A stretch of 64,000 nt of DNA from CF-118 sp035934385 (GTDB taxonomy: Bacteria; Chloroflexota; Dormibacteria; Dormibacterales; Dormibacteraceae), in contig DASYXY010000026.1 in assembly GCA_035934385.1 (NCBI GenBank), positions 1 to 64,000 of the forward strand, given 5' to 3'. The notes below the pieces were generated by a model. It did no database searches and was not told where the DNA came from. It saw nothing but the letters and a program-made list of their open reading frames with translations. Made by a program: the position numbers and the translations under genes. Shown here in pieces: positions 8,702 to 20,406 of this stretch. How positions within the stretch are numbered: position 1 is the first letter of the stretch; each line of letters opens with the position of its first letter.

Positions 8702-9747
8702 GTGGCTTCCAGCGTTTCGGCCCTGAACAGGTTCAGGTCACTGCAGCTTGGCGGGATCACACTCGCCGACTTCGGCTTCTTCTTCTTAACCGGGCTCGCC
8801 ATCCTCTATCTCGGCGTCCAGGCGGTATTCGACCCCAAGACGTTCTTCCAGACGCTTGACTTCGGCGTCGCTGATGGCGCGATCTACGCCCTGGTCGCGC
8901 TGGGCTACACGATGGTCTACGGCATCATCGAGCTGATCAACTTCGCTCACGGCGACATCTTCACGTTGAGCGCGTTCATCGGCTCGGCGCTGCTCGGTTT
9001 CTTTGCCGTCAACGGGAACTCCTTCACGCTGACCAACCTGATCGCCCTTGCGGTCGTGATCCCCGTCGTGATGCTGATCATCGGTGGCATCAACGTCACG
9101 ATCGAGAGGATCGCCTACCGGCCGCTGCGCAATGCCCCCCGGCTGGCGCCCCTGATCACCGCAATCGGGATGTCGTTCATCGTCGAAGGCGTCATGTTCC
9201 TGTGGCATGGCGCCGCGATCGTCAGTGTGCCGGACCTGCTTCCTCACGGCCCTGGTTTTCAGACTTACATCGGGGGCGTGTTCTTCACGTTCAAGGACGT
9301 TTTCGTCGTCGTGTCGGCGGTGATCCTGGTCTCCCTACTTGCGATCTTCATCAACCGCAGCAAGCTGGGCAAGGCCATGCGCGCGACTGCGCAGGACCGC
9401 GACGCGGCGCAGCTCATGGGCATCGACATCAACCGCACGATCTCCGCCACTTTCTTCATCGGCGCGCTCCTCGCGGCCGCCGGCGGCATGATCTACGGGC
9501 TCTACTTCACCTCGCTCGACTATCACCTTGGCTTCCGGGCTGGATTGATCGCTTTCACCGCCGCCGTCTTCGGTGGCATCGGCAACATTCCGGGTGCCGC
9601 GTTAGGCGGTCTTCTGATCGGCCTGGTCCAGGCCTTCAGCGACAACTACGTCGGCTCGAAATGGACCGAGGTCGTGATCTTCGGGATCCTGATCGGCGTC
9701 CTCGTCTTCAGGCCGACCGGGCTACTCGGCATGCGGGTGCCTGAGAA

Positions 9748-9751
<4 letters not shown>
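8702..9751 (+). CDS. livH: Branched-chain amino-acid ABC transporter permease, LivH type
   Basis: This is one of the two inner-membrane permease subunits. It has 349 residues with about eight hydrophobic segments and the LivH-type stretch GYTMVYGIIELINFAHGD. The cytoplasmic coupling region GKAMRATAQDRDAAQLMGID (about residues 225-244) is where the ATPases dock. GTG 8702 is preferred because GGAGGGAAGGG lies just upstream; GTG 8681 in the same frame would place that site inside the gene. It overlaps livM by four bases (ATGA). Confidence 0.93.
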
Positions 9752-11759
<2,008 letters not shown>

Positions 11760-11763
11760 CCCG

Positions 11764-12474
<711 letters not shown>

Positions 12475-12487
12475 CCCGCAAGACTCC

Positions 12488-12546
12488 CGAGTGCCGGCAC
12501 TGGCACAGGAATCAGGCGGAAACGCGACGCGAGTGCCGGCACTCGC
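12488..12546. repeat. Paired-palindrome intergenic element, copy 1
   Basis: Between the convergent ends of livF and the membrane-protein gene lies CGAGTGCCGGCACTGG (12488-12503), then a variable spacer, then the perfect 18-base palindrome GCGAGTGCCGGCACTCGC (12529-12546). The two units start 41 bases apart. The same architecture occurs at 52344-52402. It may act as a bidirectional 3' hairpin, or be a REP-like mobile repeat. Confidence 0.8.
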
Positions 12547-12557
12547 AGGGACGTTGG

Positions 12558-13394
12558 CTAGCGGCCCGCCTGGTAGTTCGACACGAACAGATAGACCAGG
12601 ACCGCGGCGAACGCCACGTACTCGAACACCACGTTCCGCGTGAAGCTGTCCTCGACGGTGTGGCGCACAAGGCCACGATTGATGTACCAGGCGAACAGCA
12701 GCATCACCGCGAACGTGCCCTCGTTCAACACCAGGTAGCTCTTGAGCGCTGTCACGGCCCACGCGAGGAACGTCACGACCTGCGCGACGAAAACGGCGAA
12801 GAGGAACGCGCGGCTCGGCGCGATGGTGGAGCCGTTGATGCGGAAGCTGCGGTACGACGCGAGGAACGTGATGGTCAGGATCCAGAGCAGCTGGAGGATG
12901 GGGTTGAACGGAAGCGTGACGACCACGATGTACGCGCCCGCCAGGAACGCGATGAGGATCGCCTCCTGCAGCACGACGTGTCCTCGCTTCTCCGAGCCCC
13001 GTATGCGCAGGTAGTCGAGCCGCCCGGCCACCACGAAGCCCACCCCGAATAGCACGCTGAGCCCGGCGAACTGCCACAGCTGCAGGCTGAAGATCGGCGA
13101 TGACGCAAGTCCGGCGAGCGTGATCGCACCAAGCGCGACGGGGATGTAGTGCTCGATGGCAGGTAGCTCGCCCGCGTTGCGCAGGTAGCCGAGCAGCACC
13201 GGCGTCGCAATCACGATGAGACCAAGCCCGAGCGCCCAGACCTGGTTCTCGGCCCAGATGTCGGACTTGAAGCCGAGGGCGATGGCGACGAGCACGACGC
13301 CGCCGAAGATGAGGAATCTTCGGTCGCGCTCGCCTTCGACAACGACCTCAACGCGCACCGGCGGCGCCTCGCGATGACCTGGCGGGGTCTTCAT
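12558..13394 (-). CDS. Multi-pass membrane protein of unknown function
   Basis: This 278-residue protein has about eight hydrophobic helices spread over most of its length after a 25-residue charged, Pro-rich cytosolic N-terminus. I recognise no catalytic motif. A charged loop, LDYLRIRGSEKRGHV, lies near the middle (about 127-141). It is read toward the livF end and is probably monocistronic. A TAGACT box lies ten bases before its ATG with no ribosome-binding site, pointing to a leaderless or near-leaderless mRNA. Confidence 0.75.
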   Translation of the reverse strand: MKTPPGHREAPPVRVEVVVEGERDRRFLIFGGVVLVAIALGFKSDIWAENQVWALGLGLIVIATPVLLGYLRNAGELPAIEHYIPVALGAITLAGLASSPIFSLQLWQFAGLSVLFGVGFVVAGRLDYLRIRGSEKRGHVVLQEAILIAFLAGAYIVVVTLPFNPILQLLWILTITFLASYRSFRINGSTIAPSRAFLFAVFVAQVVTFLAWAVTALKSYLVLNEGTFAVMLLFAWYINRGLVRHTVEDSFTRNVVFEYVAFAAVLVYLFVSNYQAGR

Positions 13395-13404
13395 CGGCTA
13401 AGCG

Positions 13405-13410
13405 AGTCTA
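13405..13410 (-). promoter_or_regulatory. -10 box for a near-leaderless mRNA (membrane-protein gene)
   Basis: TAGACT matches the TANNNT pattern and lies ten bases before the ATG at 13394. No Shine-Dalgarno sequence lies between them. No clear -35 is seen. Confidence 0.4.
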
Positions 13411-13420
13411 GCGGGAGGGG

Positions 13421-13801
13421 CTAGGTTCCGGCCCGGCCGTAGCGGTCCTCGAGGCGGACGACGTCCTCGATCTCCGGTGTCGAAACCTCATATATGTCTG
13501 CGTCCTCCACGGCCGTGATGCGGTGCCGCGTGAGCGGAGCCAGGTGCACCGAATCGCCCTCGCGCATCCGGTGCGTCTTCAGGTGGCCGTCGTCCACCCC
13601 GAGCTCCATATCGACCGTTCCCCTGGTGACGAGCAGCCATTCGTCCTTGCGCTCGTGGTACTGCAGCGAAAGCGCCTCGCCTTTGCGCACGTGAAGGATC
13701 TTGCCGAGGTACCGGTCGGTGATCGCCCAGCGAAGCTCGTAGCCCCAGGGCTTCTCGACCAGCGTCTCCTCTGCGCGTTGAACTGCCGGCATCTCAGGCA
13801 T
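13421..13801 (-). CDS. Cupin protein, mannose-6-phosphate isomerase type II-like
   Basis: This single-domain cupin of 126 residues resembles the C-terminal isomerase domain of bifunctional ManC/PMI proteins. Motif 1 is visible in GEALSLQYHERKDEWLLVTRG (about 40-60) with the metal ligands His-x-x-Lys/Glu, and motif 2 in GDSVHLAPLTRHRI. KPWGYE at 18-23 is the usual PMI-like start. It overlaps the phosphohexomutase stop by eight bases and ends a block supplying GDP-mannose precursors, so mannose-6-phosphate/fructose-6-phosphate isomerisation is the likely reaction. A more general sugar-binding cupin cannot be excluded. Confidence 0.8.
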   Translation of the reverse strand: MPEMPAVQRAEETLVEKPWGYELRWAITDRYLGKILHVRKGEALSLQYHERKDEWLLVTRGTVDMELGVDDGHLKTHRMREGDSVHLAPLTRHRITAVEDADIYEVSTPEIEDVVRLEDRYGRAGT

Positions 13802-15239
13802 GCGCCGGCGCTTCGCTCTTGAGCCCGACGATGTCCTCGATGGCCTTGAGCCGCGCCTCGACCGCGGCCGCGTCCGGCGCCTCTGCGTAGATCCGGATCA
13901 ACGCTTCGGTGCCGCTGGTGCGGAACAACACCCAGCTGCCGTCCTCGAGGTAGAACTTGAACCCGTCGTCGGAGCGCACTCGCGCGACTTTCACGCCGGC
14001 GATCTCTTTGGGCTGATGCTTGGCGAGTTGCTCCGTGATGCGTTTGCGGTCGCTGTCGTATGTGTCTCGGTTGAGGTGGATGTCGTGCCGGGCATACGCG
14101 TGCGGTCCGACGCGGGCCTCGAGGTCTTTCATGATCTCGGACAACGGCTTGTCGCGCTTCACGATCATGTCTGCGAACAAGAGGCCGACCAGGATTCCGT
14201 CGCGTTCCGGGATGTGGCCTCGGATTCCGAAACCGCCTGACTCCTCACCGCCGATGACCGCGTTCGTCTCCATCATCTTTGGCGCAACCCACTTGAAACC
14301 GACGGGCACCTCGAAGACTTCGGCGTGAAACTGCTTGCCGAGGATCTCGACCATCTCGGTCATGTTCACCGTCTTGACGATCGGCCCGGTCATCTTCATG
14401 ACGTCGAAGAGGTGCAGCACCAGCAGTGCGAACACCTGTAGCTGGTTGATGAAACGCCCGGTCTCGTCGATTATGCCCACGCGGTCCGCGTCTCCGTCGG
14501 TGAGGACGCAGAGGTCGTTACCGCCCCTCCTCATCACCGCGATCGCTTCGTCGATGTTCGGCGGGATCGGCTCGGGCGGATGGCCCCCGAAGAACGGGTT
14601 GCGGTCGGCGTGGAGCTCGGTGACGGTCGTTTTGCCGCCGCCGATGAGCTCCTTGATGTAACCGAAGCCTGAGCCGTGCATCGTCTCGTGCACGACATTC
14701 AGGCCGGCGTTGCGGACCTCGTCCAGGTCAACGATCTTGCCGACCTGCTTGTAGTACGGCTCGCGCGGGTCGTAGATGGTGACCAGCGACTCGACCTTTT
14801 CCCGGTCCGGATGCTCGACCTCTCCGAGCGCGTTGATGCGCTGCTCGAGCTCCTTGATCACCTCGGTGGGCGCGGAGCTCCCAGTCTCCGGCTTGTACTT
14901 GACACCGTTGAACAGGTAAGGGTTGTGGCTGGCGGTGATGGCGATCGCTCCAGTGGCCTTGCGATCGATCACCGTCCATGACGCGACCTGCGTCGGCGAG
15001 GGCCGGTCGAACATCAAGCTGCGTACCCCGTTCGCGGCGAACACGTCCGCCGCCAGGCGCGCGAACTCCTCGGATGCAAAGCGGCAGTCGTAACCGACGA
15101 CCGCGAGGGGCTCGGTGGAGCGGCTCTTCATGTACTCCGCCACACCCTTCGCGACGCGCCGAACGCTTGCGTAGGTGAAGTCGTCGCCGGTGATCCCGCG
15201 CCACCCGTCGGTGCCGAATTTGATCTCAGGAAGGGCCAA
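13794..15239 (-). CDS. Phosphoglucomutase/phosphomannomutase family protein
   Basis: This alpha-D-phosphohexomutase (481 residues) interconverts hexose 6- and 1-phosphates. The four domains are visible: the phosphoserine loop ITASHNPYLFNG (about 98-109), the metal loop TDGDADRVGI, the sugar-specificity loop GGEESGGFG and the phosphate-binding RTSGTEALIRIY near the end. Between manC and the isomerase-like cupin it most likely makes mannose-1-phosphate, but glucose-1-phosphate is equally possible from sequence. The TTG start lies seven bases after the manC stop without a clear ribosome site. Confidence 0.92.
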   Translation of the reverse strand: MALPEIKFGTDGWRGITGDDFTYASVRRVAKGVAEYMKSRSTEPLAVVGYDCRFASEEFARLAADVFAANGVRSLMFDRPSPTQVASWTVIDRKATGAIAITASHNPYLFNGVKYKPETGSSAPTEVIKELEQRINALGEVEHPDREKVESLVTIYDPREPYYKQVGKIVDLDEVRNAGLNVVHETMHGSGFGYIKELIGGGKTTVTELHADRNPFFGGHPPEPIPPNIDEAIAVMRRGGNDLCVLTDGDADRVGIIDETGRFINQLQVFALLVLHLFDVMKMTGPIVKTVNMTEMVEILGKQFHAEVFEVPVGFKWVAPKMMETNAVIGGEESGGFGIRGHIPERDGILVGLLFADMIVKRDKPLSEIMKDLEARVGPHAYARHDIHLNRDTYDSDRKRITEQLAKHQPKEIAGVKVARVRSDDGFKFYLEDGSWVLFRTSGTEALIRIYAEAPDAAAVEARLKAIEDIVGLKSEAPAHA

Positions 15240-15245
15240 TATCGA

Positions 15246-16307
15246 CTAAAGGTAACGGGTTTTGCCCGAACGCCTGAGCGCCTCCACGACGAGCCTGACG
15301 TCCTGCGCGCGCGAGCGCGGGCACACCAACAAAGCGTCGTCTGTGTCGACGATGATCACATCGTCGAGCCCGATCGCCGCGACCAGGCGGCGGTCGCCGA
15401 GGACGACGCTGTTGCGGGTGTCGATCAGAATCGACTCGCCCTCGACCGAGTTGCCGCTGGCGTCCGCGTGCACGCGCTCGGCGAGCTCCGCCCAGTTGCC
15501 GATGTCGGCCCACTCGAACTCCGCCGCAACCAGCAGGAGCCGGTTTGTCTTCTCCATCACGCTGCGGTCGACCACCTCGACCGGCAGTTTCGAGTAAAGA
15601 TCGGCCGCCGCCTGCAGGTTGCCCGCGTGACGGGCCGCGACCACCTGGCGGAGGCCTTTCGCGTGGCGCGGCGCGTGCCGCTCGAGCTCCTCGACGAAGA
15701 CCGGGAGCAACCACGAAAACCACGCGAGGTTCCAGTAGTAGCCGCCCGATTTCAAGAAACGGCGAGCTGTGACGAGGTTGGGCTTTTCCACGAAGCGGGC
15801 AACGCGATACGTCCCCGCAGCTCCCTTGCGCGGCGCGTGGATGTAGCCGAGCCCGGTGGATGGGAACGTCGGCTTCAAACCGATGGCGACGATGCTCTGG
15901 GTCTCCGCCGCCGCGCGGACCGCGGTGCGCACCGCGCGGGCGACCTGAGCCTTGCCGCGCACGACATGATCTGCCGGCAGCGTGAGCATGACCGCGTCGG
16001 AGTAACGCTCGACCAACGTGAGCGCCGCCAGCCCGTACGCGTTGGTGGTGCCGCGCGCGAGCGGTTCCATGATCATGTGCGCCGGATCCACCTCGGGCAG
16101 GACGCTGGCGATGATTCCGCGCTGGCCCTCCTCGGTCAGGACGAACACCTCGTCGGCCACCGCGACCGCGCGCTCGTAGGCATCGCGCAGAAGAGGCCTA
16201 CCTCCGCCGCCCAGCGGCAGCGCGTGCTTCGGGGTCGAGCGCCGCGACCGCGGCCACAGGCGTGTGCCCGCCCCGCCCGCGGGGATGACCGCGATCGTCC
16301 GCGTCAA
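15246..16307 (-). CDS. manC: Mannose-1-phosphate guanylyltransferase
   Basis: This enzyme forms GDP-mannose from GTP and mannose-1-phosphate. The product has 353 residues, with the pyrophosphorylase signature PAGGAGTRLWPRSR at 9-22 and the family segments FVLTEEGQ, EPLARGTTNAYGLAA, LPADHVV, FVEKPN and WNLAWFSW. It lacks a C-terminal isomerase domain, which here is the separate cupin. The TTG start overlaps the metK stop as TTGA and has AGGAGG seven bases upstream, so it is coupled to SAM synthetase. Confidence 0.92.
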   Translation of the reverse strand: MTRTIAVIPAGGAGTRLWPRSRRSTPKHALPLGGGGRPLLRDAYERAVAVADEVFVLTEEGQRGIIASVLPEVDPAHMIMEPLARGTTNAYGLAALTLVERYSDAVMLTLPADHVVRGKAQVARAVRTAVRAAAETQSIVAIGLKPTFPSTGLGYIHAPRKGAAGTYRVARFVEKPNLVTARRFLKSGGYYWNLAWFSWLLPVFVEELERHAPRHAKGLRQVVAARHAGNLQAAADLYSKLPVEVVDRSVMEKTNRLLLVAAEFEWADIGNWAELAERVHADASGNSVEGESILIDTRNSVVLGDRRLVAAIGLDDVIIVDTDDALLVCPRSRAQDVRLVVEALRRSGKTRYL

Positions 16308-17446
16308 GACGCGACCTCCTCGGCCAGCTCCTTCGCCCGCGAGGTCGACTCCCACGGCGTGTCGATGTCGGTGCGGCCGAAATGCCCATATACGGCGGTC
16401 TGCCTGTACAGCGGTCTGCGCAGGTTGAGCTCCTTGATGATGCCGAGAGGCGACAGGTCGAAGAGCTTGTTGATGGCCGCGGCCATCTTCGCGTCCGGCA
16501 CCTTCCCGGTCCCGAACGTCTCGACTCGGATCGCGACCGGCTTCACCACGCCGATCGCGTACGACACTTGCACCTCGCACCGGGTGGCGAGCCCCGCTGC
16601 AACCAGGTTCTTGGCGATGTAGCGCGCGCCGTAAGCGCCGGCGCGATCGACTTTCGTCGGGTCCTTGCCGGAGAAGCAGCCGCCGCCGTGGCGCGCGAAT
16701 CCGCCGTAGCTGTCGACCATGACCTTGCGGCCGGTCAGCCCCGCGTCTGCCACGGGCCCGCCGACCACGAATCTTCCGGTCGGGTTGATGAACGCCCGCA
16801 TCTGGCTGCCGCGCAGCTCGATCGGGATCACCTTGTCGATCACGTGCTCGGTGATGTCGGATCGCAGCTGCTCCGTGTCCACCTCTTCGTGATGCTGCGC
16901 CGAGACGACCACGTTGTCGACGGCCTCTGGCCTACCCGCCTCGTCATACCGAACCGTGACCTGGACCTTGCCGTCCGGCCGCAGGTAGTTGAGCGCCTTT
17001 GATTTGCGCACCTCCGCGAGCCTGCGCGCCAGACGGTGCGCGAGGCTGATGGGCAGCGGCATCAGCTCCGGCGTTTCATCGCACGCGAAGCCGAACATCA
17101 TCCCGGAATCCCCCGCGCCCCCCACGTCGACACCCTGCGCGATGTCAGGCGATTGCTCGTCGATGCTGACGACGATGCCGCAAGTCTCGGCGTCGAAGCC
17201 GTACTTGGCGCGGGTGTATCCGACCTCGCGAGCGGTCTGACGCACGATGCGCGGGATGTCGACGTAGCAGTCGGTCGTGATCTCCCCCACGACCATTGCC
17301 AGGCCCGTCGTGACGATGGCCTCGCAGGCCACCCGCGCGAGCGGGTCTTTGGCAAGGATGGCGTCCAGAATGGCGTCGGAGATCTGGTCGGCGAGCTTGT
17401 CGGGGTGACCTTCGGTGGTCGATTCCGACGTGAACAGGCTGGACAA
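16304..17446 (-). CDS. metK: S-adenosylmethionine synthetase
   Basis: MetK makes SAM from methionine and ATP in the cytosol. The product is 380 residues, typical length. Seen are ESTTEGHPDKLADQISDAIL at 8-27 (ATP and Mg binding), GAGDSGMMFGFACDET, GGCFSGKDPTKVDRAGAYG and the C-terminal SPLGIIKELNL. The start is TTG with a near-perfect AAAGGAGG at best spacing. It leads an operon metK-manC-phosphohexomutase-cupin, an unusual pairing of SAM and GDP-mannose supply. A leader of over 200 bases with two strong hairpins lies upstream. Confidence 0.97.
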   Translation of the reverse strand: MSSLFTSESTTEGHPDKLADQISDAILDAILAKDPLARVACEAIVTTGLAMVVGEITTDCYVDIPRIVRQTAREVGYTRAKYGFDAETCGIVVSIDEQSPDIAQGVDVGGAGDSGMMFGFACDETPELMPLPISLAHRLARRLAEVRKSKALNYLRPDGKVQVTVRYDEAGRPEAVDNVVVSAQHHEEVDTEQLRSDITEHVIDKVIPIELRGSQMRAFINPTGRFVVGGPVADAGLTGRKVMVDSYGGFARHGGGCFSGKDPTKVDRAGAYGARYIAKNLVAAGLATRCEVQVSYAIGVVKPVAIRVETFGTGKVPDAKMAAAINKLFDLSPLGIIKELNLRRPLYRQTAVYGHFGRTDIDTPWESTSRAKELAEEVAS

Positions 17447-17561
17447 CGCTGGTCCTCCTTTGAATCGCCCACGCCGGCAAGGATCTCGTGACCGTGTGCA
17501 CGGATCCCCAGGCGCCAGGGTCATGCCGCTGGGACGGAAGGAATCCTAACGTGGCAGGGTT

Positions 17562-17580
17562 GGCCGGGCTTTGCCCGGCC
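17562..17580. other. GC-rich hairpin in the metK leader region
   Basis: GGCCGGGC-TTT-GCCCGGCC is a perfect eight-base stem. On plus it is followed by a T-rich run (17587-17597), but no plus gene precedes it. On minus it would lie in the metK 5' leader. Its role is unclear. Confidence 0.45.
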
Positions 17581-17674
17581 ATGACTTTGTTTTTTTGGGT
17601 TCTCGACGTCGCGGGGCGGATCCTTTAGATCAATCCCAACAACGGGAAAGTGAGCAGGAGCGCGAAGCGCTCCG

Positions 17675-17704
17675 ATGAGAGAAAACCGACAGGTTTTCTC
17701 TCAT
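17675..17704. terminator. Inverted repeat downstream of the patatin-like gene
   Basis: ATGAGAGAAAACC-GACA-GGTTTTCTCTCAT is a perfect 13-base stem starting nine bases after the patatin-like stop. A second small stem-loop (GAGCGC/GCGCTC) follows on the minus strand. No U-tract is present. It may act as a terminator or as part of the metK control region. The 266 bases between the two genes hold no ORF I trust. Confidence 0.45.
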
Positions 17705-17712
17705 AAGTACGC

Positions 17713-18564
17713 CTAGTGAAGAGGCAGGTAGTGGATCCCCGAGTGCCGAAACAGCTTGGCACCGCGCTGAGCGAGCAGGGCGCGCGTCGCCTCGCGCGAG
17801 CCCTCCATCACCGCTTCGAGGTGGACGCGGCGCATCTCCCACGTGGCGTGCGCGGAAGTGACCGGGCACAGGACGACCATCCGCGCGCGGTCGCGTAGCC
17901 GCTCGTAGTCGCTGAGCATCTGGTGATGCAGCGTCAGCTGCAGCGTCCGCGCGATCAGCTCCGGCCAGGAGGTCGGCGTCGACTCGTTTTCGCCGCCTGC
18001 CATGAGGCTGATCGCGAGGATGTCCTTTGCCCCCTCATCGACCGCCACGTCGAGGGGCGTGTTGTCGACCACGCCTCCGTCCATGTGCTCCCGGCCATCG
18101 ATGACGACCGACGGAAACACACCCGGTATCGCGGTTGTCGCCAGCAGCGCGGGCGCCAGGTCGCCCGAGCGGAAGATCGCCTTCCGTCCCGAGTTGAAGT
18201 CAGTGGCCACGATCGACAGCGGCAGCCGCAGCTGCTCGAAGGTCATGAAACCCGTCAACGCCTCGGCGCGCTCGACCAACCGCCGCACGTTGGCCTGGGG
18301 CAAAGCGCTCGGGCCCTCACGGCGAAGCCCAGTCATGATCACGCCGAGCGGGTGCATCCGGAAGACGGACATCGCCTGCGGCGACACCCACAGCTCGCGC
18401 AGCATCATCACCCCGGCCAGCGACGGGTAGGCCGCGATCGCGCTCCCGTTGAGGGCTCCGACGCTCACCGCGACCACCTTGACCGGCGGCTCGATGCCGG
18501 CCTCGAACAGGCCCTGGAGGACTCCTACCTGGGCGGCACCGCGCGCACCGCCACCGCCCAACAC
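17713..18564 (-). CDS. Patatin-like phospholipase / esterase
   Basis: This cytosolic or membrane-associated lipid acyl hydrolase of the RssA/patatin type has 283 residues. The oxyanion loop GGGGARG is at 3-9 and the nucleophile Ser34 lies in AVSVGALNG. The usual GXSXG starts with Gly, here Ala, which is unusual but still compatible with the nucleophile elbow. The catalytic Asp is in HMDGGVVDNTPLD (about 160-172). GTG 18564 is the only start upstream of the oxyanion loop; no clear ribosome site is seen, and it begins 31 bases after ahcY. The physiological lipid is unknown. Confidence 0.85.
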   Translation of the reverse strand: MLGGGGARGAAQVGVLQGLFEAGIEPPVKVVAVSVGALNGSAIAAYPSLAGVMMLRELWVSPQAMSVFRMHPLGVIMTGLRREGPSALPQANVRRLVERAEALTGFMTFEQLRLPLSIVATDFNSGRKAIFRSGDLAPALLATTAIPGVFPSVVIDGREHMDGGVVDNTPLDVAVDEGAKDILAISLMAGGENESTPTSWPELIARTLQLTLHHQMLSDYERLRDRARMVVLCPVTSAHATWEMRRVHLEAVMEGSREATRALLAQRGAKLFRHSGIHYLPLH

Positions 18565-18595
18565 CCAGGTGCGTCGCGACGGTCCGAACGTGAGG

Positions 18596-19861
18596 CTAGG
18601 TACCCTCCTCCCAGGAGGAAAGGTACTTCTTCTGCTCGTCGGTGAGGACGTCTATCGCGACTCCCATCGAGCTGAGTTTCAGCCGCGCCACCTCCGAGTC
18701 GATCTCGTCGGGCACGTCGTAAACGCGGTTCTCGAGCTTGCCTGCGTTCTTGGCCACGTACTCGGCGCACAGCGCCTGGTTGGCAAAGCTCATGTCCATG
18801 ACCGCCGCCGGGTGTCCCTCGGCTGCGGCCAGGTTGATGAGCCGGCCCTCGCCCAGCACGTGCAGGCGCCGGCCGTCGGCCAGCTTGTACTCCTGCACCG
18901 AGGCCCTCACCTGGCGCACGCCGGTGGCGAGGTCGTCCAGCGCCTTCAGGTTGATCTCGGAGTTGAAGTGTCCGGAGTTGGCCAGCAGCGCGCCATCTTT
19001 CATCACGGCGAAGTGGTGGCGATCCAGCACGTTCACGTCGCCGGTGACGGTGATGAAGATGTCGCCCTGCGCGGCGGCCTCCTCCATCTTCATGACCCGG
19101 AACCCGTCCATCACCGCTTCGAGCGCCTTGACCGCGTCCACCTCCGTGACGATCACGTCGGCGCCGTGGCCTTTGGCCCGCGTCGCCAGGCCCCGGCCGA
19201 CCCAGCCGTACCCCGCGACCACCAGCTTCTTGCCGGCCAGCAGCACGTTGGTCGCGCGGATGATTCCGTCGAGGGTCGACTGTCCGGTGCCGTACCGGTT
19301 GTCGAACATGTGCTTCGTGTCGGCCTCGTTGACCGCGATGATCGGGTACCGCAGCACGCCGCGGTCGGCCATCGCCTTCAGGCGGATCACGCCCGTGGTG
19401 GTCTCTTCGGTGCCACCGATGACCTCGGGGATCTGGCTCTGACGCTTCTTGTGGAGCACCGACACAAGGTCCGCACCGTCGTCCATCGTCATCGCCGGGT
19501 GATGGTCCAGCGTCGACTCGATGTGCTGGTAGTACGTGTCGTTGTCCTCGCCGCGGATGGCGTAGGTCTTGATTAAGTGCTGCCCAACGAGCGCGGCGGC
19601 CACTGCGTCATTGGTGGACAGCGGATTGGACGCGCACAGCGCGATGTCGGCGCCGGCGGCCTTCAGCGTGAGCATGAGGTTGGCCGTCTCGCTCGTGACG
19701 TGCAGGCACGCGGCGAGCTTGATTCCCTTGAGCGGCTGCTCCTTCTCGAAGCGGCGGCGGATGAGCAGCAGCACGGGCATCTCCCGCGCCGCCCAGTCGA
19801 TCAGGTTCTGACCCTCGGCGGCCAGCTTCATGTCCTTGACGTCGGCCGTTTGAACCTTCAA
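18596..19861 (-). CDS. ahcY: Adenosylhomocysteinase (SAH hydrolase)
   Basis: AhcY splits S-adenosylhomocysteine into adenosine and homocysteine, relieving inhibition of methyltransferases. The product has 421 residues. The NAD-binding GYGWVGRGLATRAKG lies near 210-225, the substrate/NAD segment TKHMFDNRYGTGQSTLDGI precedes it, and the C-terminus ends in a short YLSSWEEGT rather than the KPDHYRY of the longest forms. It lies 13 bases downstream of apt on the same strand, which fits recycling the adenosine/adenine side of the methyl cycle. Confidence 0.96.
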   Translation of the reverse strand: MKVQTADVKDMKLAAEGQNLIDWAAREMPVLLLIRRRFEKEQPLKGIKLAACLHVTSETANLMLTLKAAGADIALCASNPLSTNDAVAAALVGQHLIKTYAIRGEDNDTYYQHIESTLDHHPAMTMDDGADLVSVLHKKRQSQIPEVIGGTEETTTGVIRLKAMADRGVLRYPIIAVNEADTKHMFDNRYGTGQSTLDGIIRATNVLLAGKKLVVAGYGWVGRGLATRAKGHGADVIVTEVDAVKALEAVMDGFRVMKMEEAAAQGDIFITVTGDVNVLDRHHFAVMKDGALLANSGHFNSEINLKALDDLATGVRQVRASVQEYKLADGRRLHVLGEGRLINLAAAEGHPAAVMDMSFANQALCAEYVAKNAGKLENRVYDVPDEIDSEVARLKLSSMGVAIDVLTDEQKKYLSSWEEGT

Positions 19862-19874
19862 GAAAGCAACTCCC

Positions 19875-20405
19875 TCAATAGACGAGCTCGCTGACGACTT
19901 CGATGCCGGGGAGGCGCTTGCGCCCGCCCAGCTGCGACAGCTCGATCAGGACCTGGACGCCTATGACCTGCCCGCCGAGCTTGCGCACGAGCTCGACTGC
20001 GGCGGCGGCCGTGCCACCTGTCGCGAGCACATCATCCACGATCAGGACCCTGTCGCTCGGTCCGACCGCGTCCTGGTGGATGTCGAGCTGATCGGTCCCG
20101 TACTCGAGCTTGTACGAGTGGCTGACCACGCGCCACGGCAGCTTGCCGGCCTTGCGGATCGGGATAAAGCCCGCGTGGAGGCGGTTGGCGATGGCAGCCC
20201 CAGGGATGAAACCCCGAGCCTCGATGGCCGCGACCAGGGTCGCTCCCTTGTCTTTCCAGTGGACCGACATCAGGTCGATGACCTCGCGAAAGGTCTTGCT
20301 ATCGGCGAGCAGCGGGGTGATGTCTCGGAAGATGATTCCGGGCTGCGGAAAATCGGGAACGTCCCGCACCCTCCGCTTCAGCTCGTCCGCCGTGCTCATG
20401 CCCAC
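19875..20405 (-). CDS. apt: Adenine phosphoribosyltransferase
   Basis: Apt salvages adenine to AMP with PRPP. The product has 176 residues. The PRPP-binding motif VLIVDDVLATGGTAAAAVEL is at about 119-138 and the adenine-side loop ARGFIPGAAIA at about 63-73. It begins two bases after the UDP-glucuronate decarboxylase-like gene and precedes ahcY, so all three may be cotranscribed. MSTADEL at Met3 is an alternative start. Confidence 0.95.
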   Translation of the reverse strand: MGMSTADELKRRVRDVPDFPQPGIIFRDITPLLADSKTFREVIDLMSVHWKDKGATLVAAIEARGFIPGAAIANRLHAGFIPIRKAGKLPWRVVSHSYKLEYGTDQLDIHQDAVGPSDRVLIVDDVLATGGTAAAAVELVRKLGGQVIGVQVLIELSQLGGRKRLPGIEVVSELVY

Positions 20406-20406
20406 C

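Noticed and set aside
17447..17712. A known SAM riboswitch before metK
   Set aside because: I could not match a consensus by eye; only the hairpins are reported.
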